Positions 25,026 to 38,339 of a DNA stretch of 64,000 nt are shown one piece after another (the stretch's first letter is position 1; each line of letters begins with the position of its first letter). Made by a program: the position numbers and the translations under genes. The stretch spans positions 22,975,082 through 23,039,081 of the forward strand of contig NC_058057.1 of the NCBI RefSeq assembly GCF_020085105.1. Direction: 5' to 3'. Origin of the DNA: Siniperca chuatsi. Taxonomy: Eukaryota > Chordata > Actinopteri > Centrarchiformes > Sinipercidae. The notes under the pieces are model-generated. The model was given only the letters and a program-made list of their open reading frames with translations, ran no database searches and was not told the origin of the DNA.

Positions 25026-28000
25026 CTTTTTTTATATAGCACCTTTCAAAAAACAGTTACAAAGTGCTTTACAATAAAAAGAGTACATTTAAAACAAAAC
25101 ACATTATATAACACAAAGAGAGTGAAATTAAATAAAATGTCAGAAAACATCAACAAAAACTATGAAAGCCATATTGAAAAAGTGGGTTTTTCAGAGTTTG
25201 CAGTCCTGATCTCCTCAGGCAGGTCATTCCACAATCACCTTTGAGTATCATTCTGGACCTAGGAACAACCAGAAATGACGCATCCAAGGATCTCGGTGCA
25301 GGAAGGGACAAAAGGCACTAACAGATCTGCTACATAACTTGGCGCAAGGCTTCTCAGGGCTTTGTACGTAATCAATAAAATCTTAAAATCAATTTTAAAA
25401 GCCACAGGTAGCCAGTGTAAGGAAGCCAGGATTGGTGTGATGTGATCATGTTTCTTAGTCCGAGTCAAAATCAAATTGTGATGCCGTTTGTGAACTACAG
25501 TTTGTAGATAAAATCTGGATATATCTGATACAAGGTCTGAACCATCTGCTGAGTCAGAATTTTAACCCTATCCACATGTTCCTTATTGCAATTTCCTGTT
25601 AACTCTGTGTGGTCACTGTGTGAAAGGTTGTTGTGTTTTCTCTCGCCAGGAAGCCATTGAGACATTCAAAGAGGCACTGAAGTTGAAGTCTGACTTCATA
25701 GATGCTTATAAGAGCCTTGGACAAGCCTACAGGTACAGCAACTCTGTGGTATTCACAGTTTTTCCCCCTTGGATAAACATATTATGTCCTTTGTTTTTAA
25801 GGAATTGAGAGTCCTACCTTTCCCCTTTGCCTGACTAACAAAATGTCCACTGATGCTCTGTTGGTTTCTCTTCTTCCTCTTTCCAGAGAGCTAGGTGATT
25901 TTGAGTCAGCAATGGAGAGCTTCCAGAAAGCCCTCATGTTGAACCAGAACCACATTCAGTCTCTCCAACTCCGAGGCATGATGCTGTACCATCACGGCTC
26001 ACTGCAGGAGGCCATAGGCAACTTCAAGGTAGAGGAATCCACATGATTGAATCCACAGTCGAATAAAATGGCATGGTCCTCTGCTCCTCTGTTAGGCTGT
26101 ATAATTTCATGCAATCCTATCTTGTTTCTTTTTTGCCCTAATATTCAAATTACATTTCAACATCAGATTTAAACTGCTTTGACACCTTGGGATAGCTAGT
26201 GACACAAAGACATTTTAGCAGCTACCAGTTCATCAACTAATATACTGTATAATACTTTAAACTGATGTCTGTTTTTGATCCCTTTGAATTTCTCTCACGT
26301 TTTCCTCTCCTCCTATTTGACCTCAAGAGGTGTCTTCAGTTGGAGCCCTACAATGAGGTGTGTCAGTACATGAAGGGGTTAAGTCATGTCGCGATGGGAC
26401 AGTTCTACGAGGGAATCAAAGCTCAGACTAAAGTCATGTTGAACGACCCTCTGCTGGGACAGAAGGCCAGCTCAGAATACCTCAAAGTGAAATACCTCAG
26501 AGGTTGGTGTTCCTGCATGTACACACATGCTCGTGTCGTCATGTTGCACCGCCATGTTTCTACAGTAGCCCAGAACGGACAAACCAGACACTGGCTCTAG
26601 ATTGATCCTTTCACGTTTTTCGTGAGTTTCGTGGCCACCGTAGTTTCTCCTACACCATTGGAAGGGGAGGGTGAGGCGAGCGGTATTCAAATAGTTGCAA
26701 AGTGCATTTTCACTACTAGATGCCACTAAATCCTACACACTGGACCTTTTAGGCATTTCATTTTTTAAGGTCAGATGAGCTAACCTTTCATATAACTTGA
26801 AAACATAAAAATAAATCATTACTGGTCATTTTATAGTCATTTATATCTAATGTTCTCTCCCTGCTTTGCAACACCTTGTTTTTCTACCAGAGTACTCTCG
26901 CTACCTGCATTCTCATCTTGACATCCCAGTAGCAGAGTACAATGTGGACCAGGACTTACCAGGAAACTTTAAGAATCACTGGGCCAAGAACCTGCCTTTT
27001 CTTATAGAGGACTATGAAGAACAGCCTGGCCTGCAGCCACATATCAAGTAGGTTTGATGGGTCTGTTACAGCTGATTTACTCCTGGAGCAATAACTTTGA
27101 CCATAACTGTAAGCTGTAATGATACATTGTTTTTTGTCCCTGCAAATACAGTATTGCTCTGAGATCAACCCAAAACTGTAGTTATTGTTATAGATGTGAA
27201 TAGGCTTTAATATAATGATATCTAACAGATAAGATTCATACATTTTCTTGGTTTTATTTGGATATAGGGTTTACCTCAAGTGTGTCATCATTAGGAAATC
27301 TGAGAAATCAGGCTCCATCACCACCGTCATTTTCTAAGCCACAGTTTGTAGCAATTTTCATGAGCTCAGAGCTGAGGCAAACAGTTTTTTGTGGTTGAAA
27401 GCTAACACCTGCCATCTTTTCCATATGACATGAAAGCTCCAGTGTTCTCCAAGCAGATTCTTTTATGCCTCTTTCAGCAGGCTGAAACTTGTTACTTCTG
27501 TTTTACAAAGACGTCTCAGAAGGTTGACAGGTACCCACGGTACGATCCAGAGAAAACAGAAACTGCTCACATCTTGAAAGCTCTGACGAAGTTCATCCTC
27601 TATGTCTTCCTGTATTTGTGGTTTGCAGGGACGTGCTGCCACAGAACTTTGACAGCTACAGTAGTGATGTTCAGAAGCTGATCTGCACAGCCGACCACCT
27701 AGGGGCGCTAATGCAATACGACACTCCTGGTTTCTTACCTAACAGGAGAATACACAGAGGTACCACTGACTAATGCTGCAGTTCATACTGATAATTCAAA
27801 TATTAATAATAGTAGTACAAATACATGTGGTCTGCACTTTTCAGCCATGGGGTTAGCAACCTTGGAGGTGATGCAGGCTATGCATCGAACATGGAGCAAC
27901 TCCAAAGTACGAGTCAACGGCAAGACCAGGCAAATGCAGTGGAGAGACATGTTCGACATAGCCGTTAAATGGAGGAGGTGAGGACATTTTTTTTACTTAG

Positions 28001-31000
28001 CTTGAATACGCCCCCTTCACAAATTCAAAAAATGAATTAAACCCCAGTTTTATATGTCAGGGGGTAAAAGTGACGTAATTCAAAGGCATGGTGTTCCAGG
28101 CAACGTTATAGATTTTTCACAGATTTTTTGGGGTGGTCTAGTGGACAGAATTCCTGGATTTTCTCTGGAAAAGGCAAAGAATCTCTGTCGTAATGTATTG
28201 ACCAGCATCAACTGGCAGTATAATACAGTGACTGTGTAGACATAATTTACTGACTGAAAAAGTGGATTTAGTGTTGAGTTACTTCTAAAGCAATCAAGTG
28301 TAGGTTTAGTTTGGCTAGATGAGAACGATGACCAAAACACCTAAAAATTTGTGTCTCCATCGTATTCCAAGAGAAATTAAGTGCAGCTCAGGAGCAACTA
28401 TGGAATCCTAATCATCTTCAGGAAATAACCATAAAACACAAGGGTGCAAAGGAATAAGAAGGTAGATGTCGATAAATAAATAAAGTCTTGACTGAAGCTC
28501 ATATTTAGCTATGTCCTTATGTGTCCTCATGTGGTCTTTCTGAGCACCAGAAAAGTAAAATTACAACACAGAGAACTGAGAAGTCAGTCACTAAAATCTC
28601 TAAACTGTTAGATTTCAATCACTTTGGTTTACACGTCATAGTTTGCTTATAGCAGAAAATTAAACAAAGCAAATATAGACATAGATCATAGTGAACTTTT
28701 CCCCTGTCCTTCAGACCAAAGAAGACAAATCACGTTCCACCAAAGAGTCTTTGGTCGTTAGCTGATTGGATTTCAGCGTTGACAGACTAAACAGGCTTTT
28801 CCCTGTGCTCGCAGGATCGCAGATCCAGACCAGCCAGTTCTGTGGTTAGACCAGATGCCTGCCAGGAGTCTCAGTCGAGGCTTCAACAATCATATCAATC
28901 TCATCAGGTAACAACTTTGCCCCGAAGACGGAGTCAGACATGAGTCCCTTGAGCGACTTGAATTTCCAAGCGGCCTTGCTTGGGGTTTTTCTCAACTCTG
29001 TAGTGCAAAAACATTTATTTAAATTCCTTGTAATACGACCCAGTTTCTTCAGTTTTTAATTTACTGTAGCCTTGGTTATGACAAGCTCACTGAAAGCACT
29101 TCTTCAGAGATACAAAAGCAGCTTTTTTTGACAGTGTGTTGAAATCCTTTTTTCTTTTTTTCTTCAGAGGACAGATTATCAACATCAGATACCTGGCCTA
29201 CTTTGACAACATCCTCGACTTCATCAAAGACAGAATACTGGTGTACCACGGGTAAATTACCCCAAAACTTCATCCGGTTTCTATCGTCTATGACTTAAAA
29301 AAAAAATCTTATCATAATATTCTGCACTGCCTGAGTTGCTGCAAAATCATCTATTGTTTCATTTCTTTCCATCACAAACTCTCTGCATTCATTGAAAAAC
29401 TCATTTGAATCAAAGAACTCCAAATTGCCCTAAATGCTAGCACAAATTAGCCTAGCCATAACCCAGTGATAGCTGCATATTTGTGTCTAGCATCAGCATG
29501 TCTCACCTAAATTATTTGACAGCAGTTATGTTAATATGCTACTGTATGCTGCATACAAAGCAGGATTATGTAAAAAATGTTTTCCTCCAGGCTTTATTCA
29601 TTTTGCATGAGCGTGTTGAGGAAGTGTCTTATGCAGATATAAATGAATATTTTTTCTTCATCAGTTTCCTCCCTCTTCTTTTTTTTCTTGCTGCTTCTTT
29701 AACTAACAAGTTCTTGTTTTCTGTCTCAGGGCATACAACCCCAGAGGACTCTTAGAGGTCCGCCAGGCTCTCGAAAATGTGAATAAAGTAGAAGATCTGC
29801 TTCCTATAATGAAGGTAAGGACAAAAAAAGCGGGACATTAGTTGAGAAGGAAGTAAATAGATAGACAGATAAGATAATGTGTGCATGTCTAAATTAACGA
29901 TTAAGATTGAGTTTGCTCATTTGCCATGGAAATAAGTAACTGTACGTTAAGTTTTGATTGTTTTGTCAATTGCTGTTTCCAAGTTCAAAAAGTGAATTGT
30001 CAAGATCGACATTTGGTTGGTTTATAATGTCAAATGTTTTACTGTAAAATCCTTTGAAGCAGCACAAGCTCTAGTTCTTTTTTTTTTGTGGTTGTTTTAT
30101 GTCTTATAGCTGTTCAGCAGTGAAAACCCAGTATGGTTGTTTGTGTGTTTATTTCCTGAAGCAGTTCAACAGTAAAACCAGAGATGGCTTTACGGTCAAC
30201 TCCAAGGTGCCGAGCATGAAGGATCTTGGGAAAGAGTACGACGGTTTTACCATCACCATCACTGGAGACAGGTACGGCGTCTGCCAAGTGAATGTAATAT
30301 AATGTAATGTACAGTCTGCCTTTTGTCTTTTTTCTGCAGTATATTTAAGGTTAAGTAATTTGAATAAAATGTGAAGATATAATAACACTCCAAGCTTGAA
30401 TAATATAAATTAGAAAAATATAAATATTTGAACATTATAGATAAGAAATGCATGGAGTTCCTAGAAGGTAAAAAAGTACAGGAGAGCTGGAGGACATTGA
30501 AGTATATAAATGTAGGCAGGTATGCACAATGGTTATTTATTTTTAAACTCATTATTACAGCAGGTAATGACAGTTTCACAGTTTATCCATGGAGCCCCTG
30601 GTGTCAGTTATGCAGGAAGTTTCCAGTTTGTTTGGACTACAATGATGATTAAGTGACTACTAATTCCCACTTCTGAACTGTTTTCTGTATTTTAGGGTGG
30701 GCAACATGTTATTCTCAGTAGAGACTCAGACAACAGAAGAGCGGACGCAGCAGTACCAGTCAGAGATAGAGTCCATCTACAAAGACCTCACCGTCAAAGG
30801 AAAGGCATTAATGCTGTCCACTGAACTGGGGGTAAGGCTGATCTCTACAATTATCTGGAAGCTTTGGCATTCCATACATAATAAAAAGCAGAATTATGTT
30901 CAATACAGTGATTTGTGAGATGACATGAAACATTAAATTTGTGGACATTTTTGACTATATGTAATCTTGATTAGAAAAAAGGGGTCTGTGGATTATCCAG

Positions 31001-34000
31001 AGTAACCAGGATGTTGTTTTCAATACTTTAAATAGCACAACCAAACTTCCATTCACCTCAGTTGTATTGGGGTGGAGGCAGAAGTGTCAGCGGAGGAGAT
31101 CTCGTAACCTCTGCAAATAAAATGTGATAGATGGTTGTAGAGCTGATGAAATGAGTGATTTAAGTAATTTATCAAGCAAAAATGACAAATGTTCTCTGGT
31201 TCCAGCTTCTCAAAAATGAGGATTTGCTTCTTTTCTCAGTTTTATATTACTGTAAAATTAAATCTTTGGGTTTTGGACTGTTGGTTATAGAAAACAAGAC
31301 ATTTGAATATGTCACCTTGGGCTTTTGGCAAACAAAATGGCCATGTTGCAGTATTTTATGACATTTTATAAACAATATATTGATTAATAGGGACCTCGTG
31401 TTGCAGTTGTATTTATCACAAACTTTTTTTTGGGGGGGGTGAACTGATCTATTAAATTACTCTGCTGGGGATTGGGTCATTGCAGCATTAGATGTTTAGA
31501 GTAAACATAAGAGAAACAGAATAATAGTGAACTGGGCTTAGCAGCCAACAGTTTTAACACGTTAAGTATTCATCTCATTTCAAGTCGTCAGTCAGCACAG
31601 CAGTTCCCCCTGAGCATCTGACAACAATCAACACATTTTGCAATTGAAATTCTCTCCTCTCCCCTTATTTCCCCTCCTTTCCTCTCTTCCCCTCTGCAAG
31701 AATGTCACAGATTTCAGTTTTCTAGACAGGCAAACTAGGGAGGGAATTGAATTAATGCTTTGGAGAGTATCACAATAACTTTAACAATAGATCACTTTAC
31801 AGGATTTAGCAGAATGTATTTTCCAGCTGTTTGCTGTAGAAGCCTTTCAGACTAACTGCAGTGAAAAAAATAGACTTTAGAGAAATATTATCAAACCACG
31901 AAAGAAGCATTTTGACTTAATAAAAAGTCTCTCTGTTCAACCTTGACTTTCTCTGACTTTCTCTTATTGTTCAGCTTTCTGTTATTGTTACTTGATTTGC
32001 ACTGATAGCTGTGAAGGCACCCAACAATGTCCTTGTTGTTGTAACACCAAGACAAGGGTATTGACTGATCTGAAACAGATACCTGGAACAATATCAATAT
32101 CCCTCTTGAGTTTTGATCACCCTGTCTTGATAAAGTGAAAACAAAGACAATACAGTGAAGACAGTTAAAAATGGTGGACATGTCTGTAGACACTCTTGCT
32201 TCAGGGCCAGTTTATGATGTTACAGTTGACTCTGTGATCACCTTTGTTCTTTCAGGATGGAGATGCAGTGTGTAATCTGATCCTCTCTTTGATTTATTAC
32301 TTCTGCAACCTCATGCCCCTCTCCAGAGGATCCAGGTAATTTCTAAGTCCAAACAGCCTTCAGGCGTAACGTTAAATATTTCCAATGTCTAATAACCCAT
32401 GGGAGAAAGTGACGTTGTGTTCCTCTGTGATGTGCTGGGACAGGTTTAACTATTGTGTGAGTAACTGTCTCTTTAGTTTACGTTTTGAGTCCGATCCTCT
32501 TTGATAAAAACATTTCAGGTCAAAGTATAAAAATTAAACATGTTTAATACTAATTAATTACTCCTCCACATGAAGTTTCTGGCAACTTTCTGGAGAGGAA
32601 ACCTGCCAGGCTGCAGGTCTTAGCGCGCTGAATGCCCTTGCTTGATTTATGCTCGAAGAATAGCATGTTCTACCTTTAGTGTGCTATAGAGCAGTCCCAA
32701 GTTTTAACTGTAACTATTATAGTGTGTAAGAGTGTTTTCCTGATCTGCTTCTCTCCAGTGTTGTGGCTTACTCAGTCGTGATGGGGGCACTGATGGCCAG
32801 TGGGAAAGAGGTCATCGGTAGGATCCCAAAAGGAAAGGTAAACGTGAGCCCCTTTCAGACATGCACCTCTTCACGTAAATATGATGGAATTTTGACATGC
32901 TGGTCTCATGTCTGAATAAGCTCCTGAATCAGACTTCAGTGTTTTACAAAACACTTTCAGCACGGCACAAGTCTCAATTAAATGCCGTCAGATTAAGGCA
33001 AAGAGAGATTAAACACAAGTCTTGTTTGCCCTGATCATGATCACTGTAATACATTTCTCACTGATCATCTGCCGTGCTCATAGAAATTAAAATCAGTCTA
33101 ATAAACTACAAAACACTGTGAATGAGATGATGTTATGCTGTTATGTAGATTCTTCTCATGTCATCAGTCTAAAAATATCTTCTTTTTTTTTACTTGTACA
33201 ACCACAGTAATAATGAAACCACTTGTCTCCCTCCTTATATTTCCATCTTTCATCCATGAAAATGAAAAACACTTTACATAAAGCATGTGAGAATGGGAGT
33301 TAAAGTCCCAACTTAATGTCTGATCAGAACAGAAAACACTCTTTATTTCTTTTAATTGTTTAACTTTTCAACTCTGCCACCCAGGTGCCAAATATCGCAC
33401 AAGCACATGGCTTTCTCCATAAAATGTGTCATATCTGAATAAAGCTGTTAGTAACATTTACGTAAAAGACACCTATGTCTGAATGACAAAAAGCTATCAC
33501 TTTAACAGCTTGATACAGCCAACAATGTTACATATTCCATGTATGAAAAGGGCTATAGTTTGTCTGAGCAAAGAAATCCAGTATATGAAAGACTAGTTGA
33601 GGATCAGTAACTCCTATTTTTGTTTTTGTGTCCAAATAAAAGGTGTACATTACATAAGAGCCTGTCATCAACCCCATTGATGGATTCAGAGCCTCTCCAA
33701 GCATTGTTTCTAACACATTTATTCAGACGTTTTGAAAAAGAACTGGGAAGCTTGGCTGAAATTTTCACCTATGTTGCACCTGCCAAGCAGACATATTGTT
33801 CCTGAAACAAAATCACATCGGACAGAAACAAGGCAGCGCAGAAATCTGATCAGGTGTTAGAAAGCTGAAGTCTGCGAAAAGTTCAGCTGAGGAAGCTCGA
33901 TGACTGTCCTCATAATGTTCTGTTTGCTCGACTAAAGAATTCCTTGTGATTTGTGGATCTTAACGAATGAATAAAACCTTTGACTGATGAAACGAGAGAA

Positions 34001-34839
34001 CACAGATTAAAAAAAACTGTTCATGTTAAAAGCCTAAGTGCAGACATATTGCTGCTAGTGTGCACATGAGTTCAAAAGAGAGATTTTCCTTTTCAATTTT
34101 GTTTATATTAATGATTTATAGAGGCCTGAAAACTCAATATTTCAGGCAATTTTGAAAGTGGTGGTCCTGAGGTGTCCCAATCTATGGGTTGGCTTACAAC
34201 CCTGAACCCCTTGGCTTGGTGTAAATGGCTTGTTTGTTTTTTTTTTGCCTTGCCAAAAATAAAATTTGAAAAAGGTAAAGGGAGCTTGCAGCAACAGAAA
34301 GTTGTCTTCTTAACATTTTTGCCACATAGCACCTAACTGTGTCTGTAAAGCTGTATGTCATTGTTATAGAAAGACTTTGTTTGTACCTGTCTGCACTGCA
34401 AAGCAAGAGCAGGATTGCTGGATGTATTCGTTCTGAAGAGTGGTCTGCCAAATCACCATGTTTTGGCGTGTAAAACGCTTGCTTAGTAGGAGGAGGGAGG
34501 TCAACATGAAGAGAACGGGTGTTTTGAATGTGCCCTCTAAACTGTGTTTGTTTAATATTGTTTCAGCTGGTGGATTTTGAAGCCATGACAACACCCAGTC
34601 CAGACAACTTCAGTAAAACAGCAAAGAGCTGGATGACTCTCAATAGGTAGGAAGACAAAACATGTTTGTTAGTTATTCCTCTTCTTGGCAGAGACCCTTA
34701 TTTAATACACTTCTTCCTCAACAGTTTGCCAACTTGGTACCAGAGTCTTCCATCTGTAGCAGACACCTTCCCGTCAACCAGAATGATGATCGAGGTTCTC
34801 AACACAGACTCGTCTTCACATTGTCCAAAGAAGTCCTAA
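15080..34839 (+). CDS. ttc13: TTC13, secretory-pathway tetratricopeptide repeat protein (23 exons, 826 aa)
   Basis: Coding exons: 15080-15248, 16728-16822, 18257-18332, 18441-18511, 18683-18748, 19654-19746, 21060-21176, 21266-21376, 25650-25732, 25887-26028, 26328-26502, 26891-27047, 27629-27759, 27845-27977, 28815-28907, 29168-29251, 29730-29814, 30162-30271, 30696-30831, 32256-32335, 32759-32837, 34567-34646, 34725-34839. All join in frame with GT-AG introns (2481 nt). The start MAPASRDVVVVALSLLYL is a signal peptide and matches the MAPA start of human TTC13. Seven TPR-like helix pairs lie at about residues 113-352, for example YKSLGQAYRELGDFESA and LRGMMLYHHGSLQEA. The long conserved C-terminal half includes HWAKNLPFLIEDYEEQPG, WRDMFDIAVKWRRIADPD and GKEYDGFTITITGD. 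Length is close to human (about 860 aa). Molecular function is poorly known; the signal peptide points to lumenal or secreted location. Intron 8 is the longest (4.3 kb) and holds LINE and family A sequence. Confidence 0.97.
16836..16884. repeat. (CA)n microsatellite 13 bases after the ttc13 exon 2 donor
   Basis: About 24 CA units. The donor GTGAGATC is at 16823-16830, so the tract sits directly at the 5' end of intron 2. Confidence 0.97.
18840..18915 (+). repeat. LINE 3'-tail-like fragment (ttc13 intron 5)
   Basis: GAAATGTGCAATAGAAATAA followed by AGTTTACTTACTTAATTACT resembles the 3' end of L2/CR1-like LINEs (gtgctatataaataaagtt plus a short tandem tail). Only the tail remains. Confidence 0.5.
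23272..23679 (-). mobile_element. L1-type LINE fragment, ORF2 C-terminal region (ttc13 intron 8)
   Basis: A 135-codon minus-strand frame contains phrases typical of the region after the reverse transcriptase in fish L1-like ORF2: DKRFESWTRKGLTTY, ENDFFRYL-type text (EQNDFFRYLKVRH), YKILKSAFSLIPS and ENTLYICRKVG. It has no start of its own, no splice context and no upstream RT domain, so it is a truncated dead copy lying opposite to ttc13. Confidence 0.75.
24060..24610 (-). repeat. Dispersed repeat family A, copy 3 (ttc13 intron 8)
   Basis: Reverse complement of the family A text, with two to three tandem internal modules. On the plus strand each reads TTGACTTTTCCTCTAGCGCC-like, then CAACTATTAGATGGATTGCC and ATTCATGGTCC. 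The modular repetition (at about 24140, 24290 and 24410) suggests internal duplication. Confidence 0.75.
24985..25490 (-). mobile_element. L2-like LINE 3' fragment with RT C-terminal relic (ttc13 intron 8)
   Basis: The minus-strand frame 25259-25474 contains HITPILASLHWLPVAFKIDF and KILLITYKALRSLAPSYVAD, the C-terminal signature of L2/Rex-type non-LTR reverse transcriptases. Further 3' on the same strand comes AAGCACTTTGTAACTG, GGTGCTATATAAAA and an (ATT)n tail at 24991-25022, the usual 3' end. The fragment is 5'-truncated. Confidence 0.85.
30990..31130 (+). repeat. Dispersed repeat family D, copy 2 (ttc13 intron 19)
   Basis: GTGGATTATCCAGAGTAACC, CTTCCATTCACCTCAGTTGT, GGGGTGGAGGCAGAAGTG and GAGATCTCGTAACCTCTG match the copy at 11300-11570. 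Confidence 0.7.
31150..31405 (+). repeat. Dispersed repeat family C, copy 3 (ttc13 intron 19)
   Basis: Holds GGTTCCAGCTTCTCAAAAAT, GGATTTGCTTCTTTTCTCAG, CACCTTGGGCTTTTGGCAAA and a TGTTGCAGTTG end. Confidence 0.75.
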
Positions 34840-36354
34840 CACGACTTCTACACAGGAGTGAAGTCTGTTTTTAATTTAAAGTCTTAATAATGAAGCTTCT
34901 ACACTGGGCAGAACAAAGGGACTGTCTTCTTCTGCAACCCAAACAAAACTGGACTGAGTTCTCCAAAAGCATCTTGGCTTTAATGGTAATTGTTTAAATT
35001 TTAAGACGGAAAATCAAAGTGTTACTTGACACATTTGGGAAGCAGATAGTGCCAGTCCTGGATAGAACTGATGTGATATTGAAGTGGTGACCATTATTTG
35101 GTTTGTGGAAAGCTACAATTAATCTTATTTTGGTATCAAATCGCCCCTCCAAATCCGGCTCTGTTCTCTGTCATCCTCCCTTAAAAACCCCCTCAGACAT
35201 GACTCTTAAAATCTCTAAAAGTTCTTATACCACTTATGCTGGATGCTTTTAAATGCATTGTAGGCCAATGTTGTCACAAAACCTGAATTTTGACTTTGCT
35301 AGCATAAAAAAATTGCCTCTATTTTAGCACCACAACAAACGACAGTCACAGACTGTTACTTGTGTTGACATGTTAATTGGACAACTGTGTATCAACTCTC
35401 TGCAGTAGTTTTAATATTCTTTGTAAGCGATAGATAGATAGCTGTATTTGGCTTCTGCCGCCAGTTTAACATTATATTATATTGACGTGAACTGGGAGCT
35501 GGTGGTCTGTTGAATGATTTCAGGTGTTTGACCTCCAACTGCAGCAGTCAACTGTCAACATCCAGGCTGACGTTTTTATTTTCCAGTTCTTAATTATTTT
35601 ATGATAGAATTTCAGCTCACAGAACACATTTGGTCAAATTATGTAATGTTTATAAAGTTCAATATTGATTCAGTCTTGTGTTCAGGGAGTTTTGTGACAA
35701 CACGACCTTGGATTAGTCCGTATTTCCACTCGCCAGCTGTTTGGGGGTCGATGATCGAGAACATTAGTGTCACAGTTTGGGATGCAGAAGTGATTCTGTC
35801 CACCCTCTCTTTTTCTCTGCTTTATAGGCCAAACGGTGAAACACCTAAAGCACAAAGTCCATCTCATGATACATCAGCATGAACAATCTTATGCTGCATA
35901 GTCAAGGTTCAATCCTAGCTATAGATTACATTGAACTTTGAATTGGATGTTAATTTGTTAACCGTTGTTTAAGTTTTGGATTGATGCTTTCTGGTATCTA
36001 AAGAGTTTTTCTTTAACATTCAAGATTGTATTTGGCACTTATTTTTCAACCACTGCTGTGCACACACACACAGTCCAGCCTATCAGCAGAGAAGGAGTTC
36101 TGGGATTTTAAAAATATGAAACAAAAACCTTCAGGGCTATTGAATTCCACTTGGGATACTTGAAGCAGTCTCTTTTTATTTAGTTTTCTGGACACTTGCA
36201 GGAAGTGTCACTTCTCTTATCAGGTGTTGAACTCCGCTTTCTATTAATGTGACCAATAAAGGCTTGGTATAAAGATGGATTGGCTCCTGAACTAATATGA
36301 GAGTAACAGTCAGAGATTTTAGAGAATTTTCAGAGAGCCAAATAAAGTCTCATG
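34840..36354 (+). other. ttc13 3' UTR and flank
   Basis: Follows the ttc13 stop codon. AATAAA signals stand at 36255-36260 and 36341-36346, and another at 36878-36883; any could end the transcript. No other exon is recognised. Confidence 0.5.
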
Positions 36355-36790
36355 TAGGGCTGAAAAGATATTACAGTTAATCGATAAGTCAATCGACAGA
36401 AAATTAAACAACAGCTACAAAAAAAGAGATTAATTATTTAAGTGACGTATCAAGCAAAAATGCCAAACATTTTCTGGTTCCAGCTTCTCAAATGTGAAAA
36501 TTTCCTGTTTCTCTGCGTTTTATGTCTGATGTTATGTTATGTTTTGAGGACAGAACTTGAAGACGTCATCTTGGACTTTTCTGAAATTAGTATTTAAGTA
36601 TTTTGACGTGTTTTCTTATAGTTTCTTTTACATTTACAACTTGACACAGCAGAGAAATCATGGCTTACAAGTCTATGAAAAGAGAAAAAGGAGCAGCCAA
36701 CACTTTTCTGATATTTTAGAGACTAATCATTTAATCTCTCCTTTTTTATATAGTTAATTTGTAATGAAAATAATAATTAGTTGCAGCCCT
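36355..36790 (+). repeat. Dispersed repeat family C, copy 4
   Basis: Starts AGGGCTGAAAAGATATTACA, has TTAATCGATAAGTCAATCGA, GGTTCCAGCTTCTCAAATGT and ends ATTAGTTGCAGCCCTGGC, giving the most complete outer ends of the family (AGGGCTG..CAGCCCT). Confidence 0.8.
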
Positions 36791-38339
36791 GGCTTCATGT
36801 CCTTCTGGCTATGCATTGTGGCGGAGGGAACTTTAAAGAGTAATAAGCTGCATTCAGTCATGTTTCATATCGGAATGAATAAAGGGTAAATGCATCCTGG
36901 TTATTACATAGTAGTGTGATTCGAAAAGCTGTGAAACAGTACATTTACATTTTAAAGTTAATTTATTTAATTTGATCTGACCTTTGTCATATAATAATTA
37001 AAAATCCAAACCGGAGCAACTAGAAGCTAAGAAGTAAAGACTCCTGAATGTTCTCCGACATCTCTGACTGTTGGGTCTTGTAGAGGATTAATTATAGACT
37101 GGGGAAAAGCACACCACATACTGTTATGTTCTTTGTTATCATTCCTTTAGCTTGCATTGGATGCCATCTGTGTCACTCACATTTATTTTCTTTGGATTTT
37201 CTTATGATCTCCTGGATACAATGTGCTTGTACGAGCCGTTCTTTAAGACACATTAGAGTAATATTTTGGGAGAAAAGAGCTCATATCCCTCCAAATGTCT
37301 TAACCATCAAATATTGTCAGTATATTTTTTCCTGGTTCCTACATATGTGTGTAGGTTAACTTTGCATAGCCAAATTTCCGTCATGTCATGTTCACAGATG
37401 TCCGGAGAAAACCTGGTCAGAATAAAACTGGATGAAGAGGAAATCCTCACAAAGACATTTAATTGTCTGTAAATTTGAAAATGTTTGAGGAAACATCACG
37501 TGTGTGGTTATCTGTTTGATGTTTTCTGTTGTGAAAGTTTATTAGTTTAAAAGTGAATCTGACCAAGTGTTGTCATTGGGTTTCTCCAGATCTCTTGGAG
37601 GTTGACAAGATTGAATTCTGGCTTTTCATAATTCGAGATGATATTGTTTTAATCTGGCAAATGGGGTAATCCTGCGTGGGAAGTTAATGCGATGTGATGT
37701 TTACATGCAGCAACCTTATGAAACAAAATACTTGAGTGAGTGATATTGAGGCTACATTAGTGTGTTTGCAACTGCTGCCTATGTTTTTTAATGACTCATC
37801 AATGTTGGTTTAAGCACAAGGAGGAAATGCTTACAAGCTCAGCAGGTAATTCACCTGGAATGATCTGAAAGTATTCAGTCTTTGGAACAAATGTCAGCAC
37901 TTTTCTTTCTCTTTAATCGCAACCTTAATGAATTAGAGGCCTTTAATGCTAAAGTATCATCACTGAAAGTCATGTCAATGCAGTAGTTCTTAATTGAATG
38001 TCCGGTTTCCTGATTTTGTCATTTTATTAGATCATTTCCACAAAGTAAGAACAAATTGACCTGTTCAATAGCATATCTAACTCATTTCTTGCATTACTGA
38101 CAGTCTTTCTTTGTGTCACTTTATTTTAATATCAGTAATTGTGCTGACTGGTTGTCATTTTATTTTTTGCACTTGGTGACCCAGTCATTAAGTGCTATGG
38201 TGGGCTTAAAGCTTAAAACTTGAAGGAGGGAATGTTTTATTGAGTGAATGAATGAATTTTCAGCAGTCAATAAAACTGGTTGACAATTTTAACAGACTCT
38301 GTTGTTCTTTTTTGGAAATCTTTCAAAAAACCTGATCTG
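36791..38339. other. Intergenic, nothing recognised
   Basis: AT-rich. A short frame following a possible AG acceptor at about 37400 (MSGENLVRIKLDEEEIL) has no similarity I recognise and no partner exon. Confidence 0.4.

Noticed and set aside
37385-37472. Possible exon after a TTCACAG acceptor giving MSGENLVRIKLDEEEIL
   Set aside because: No donor, no partner exon, no family recognised.
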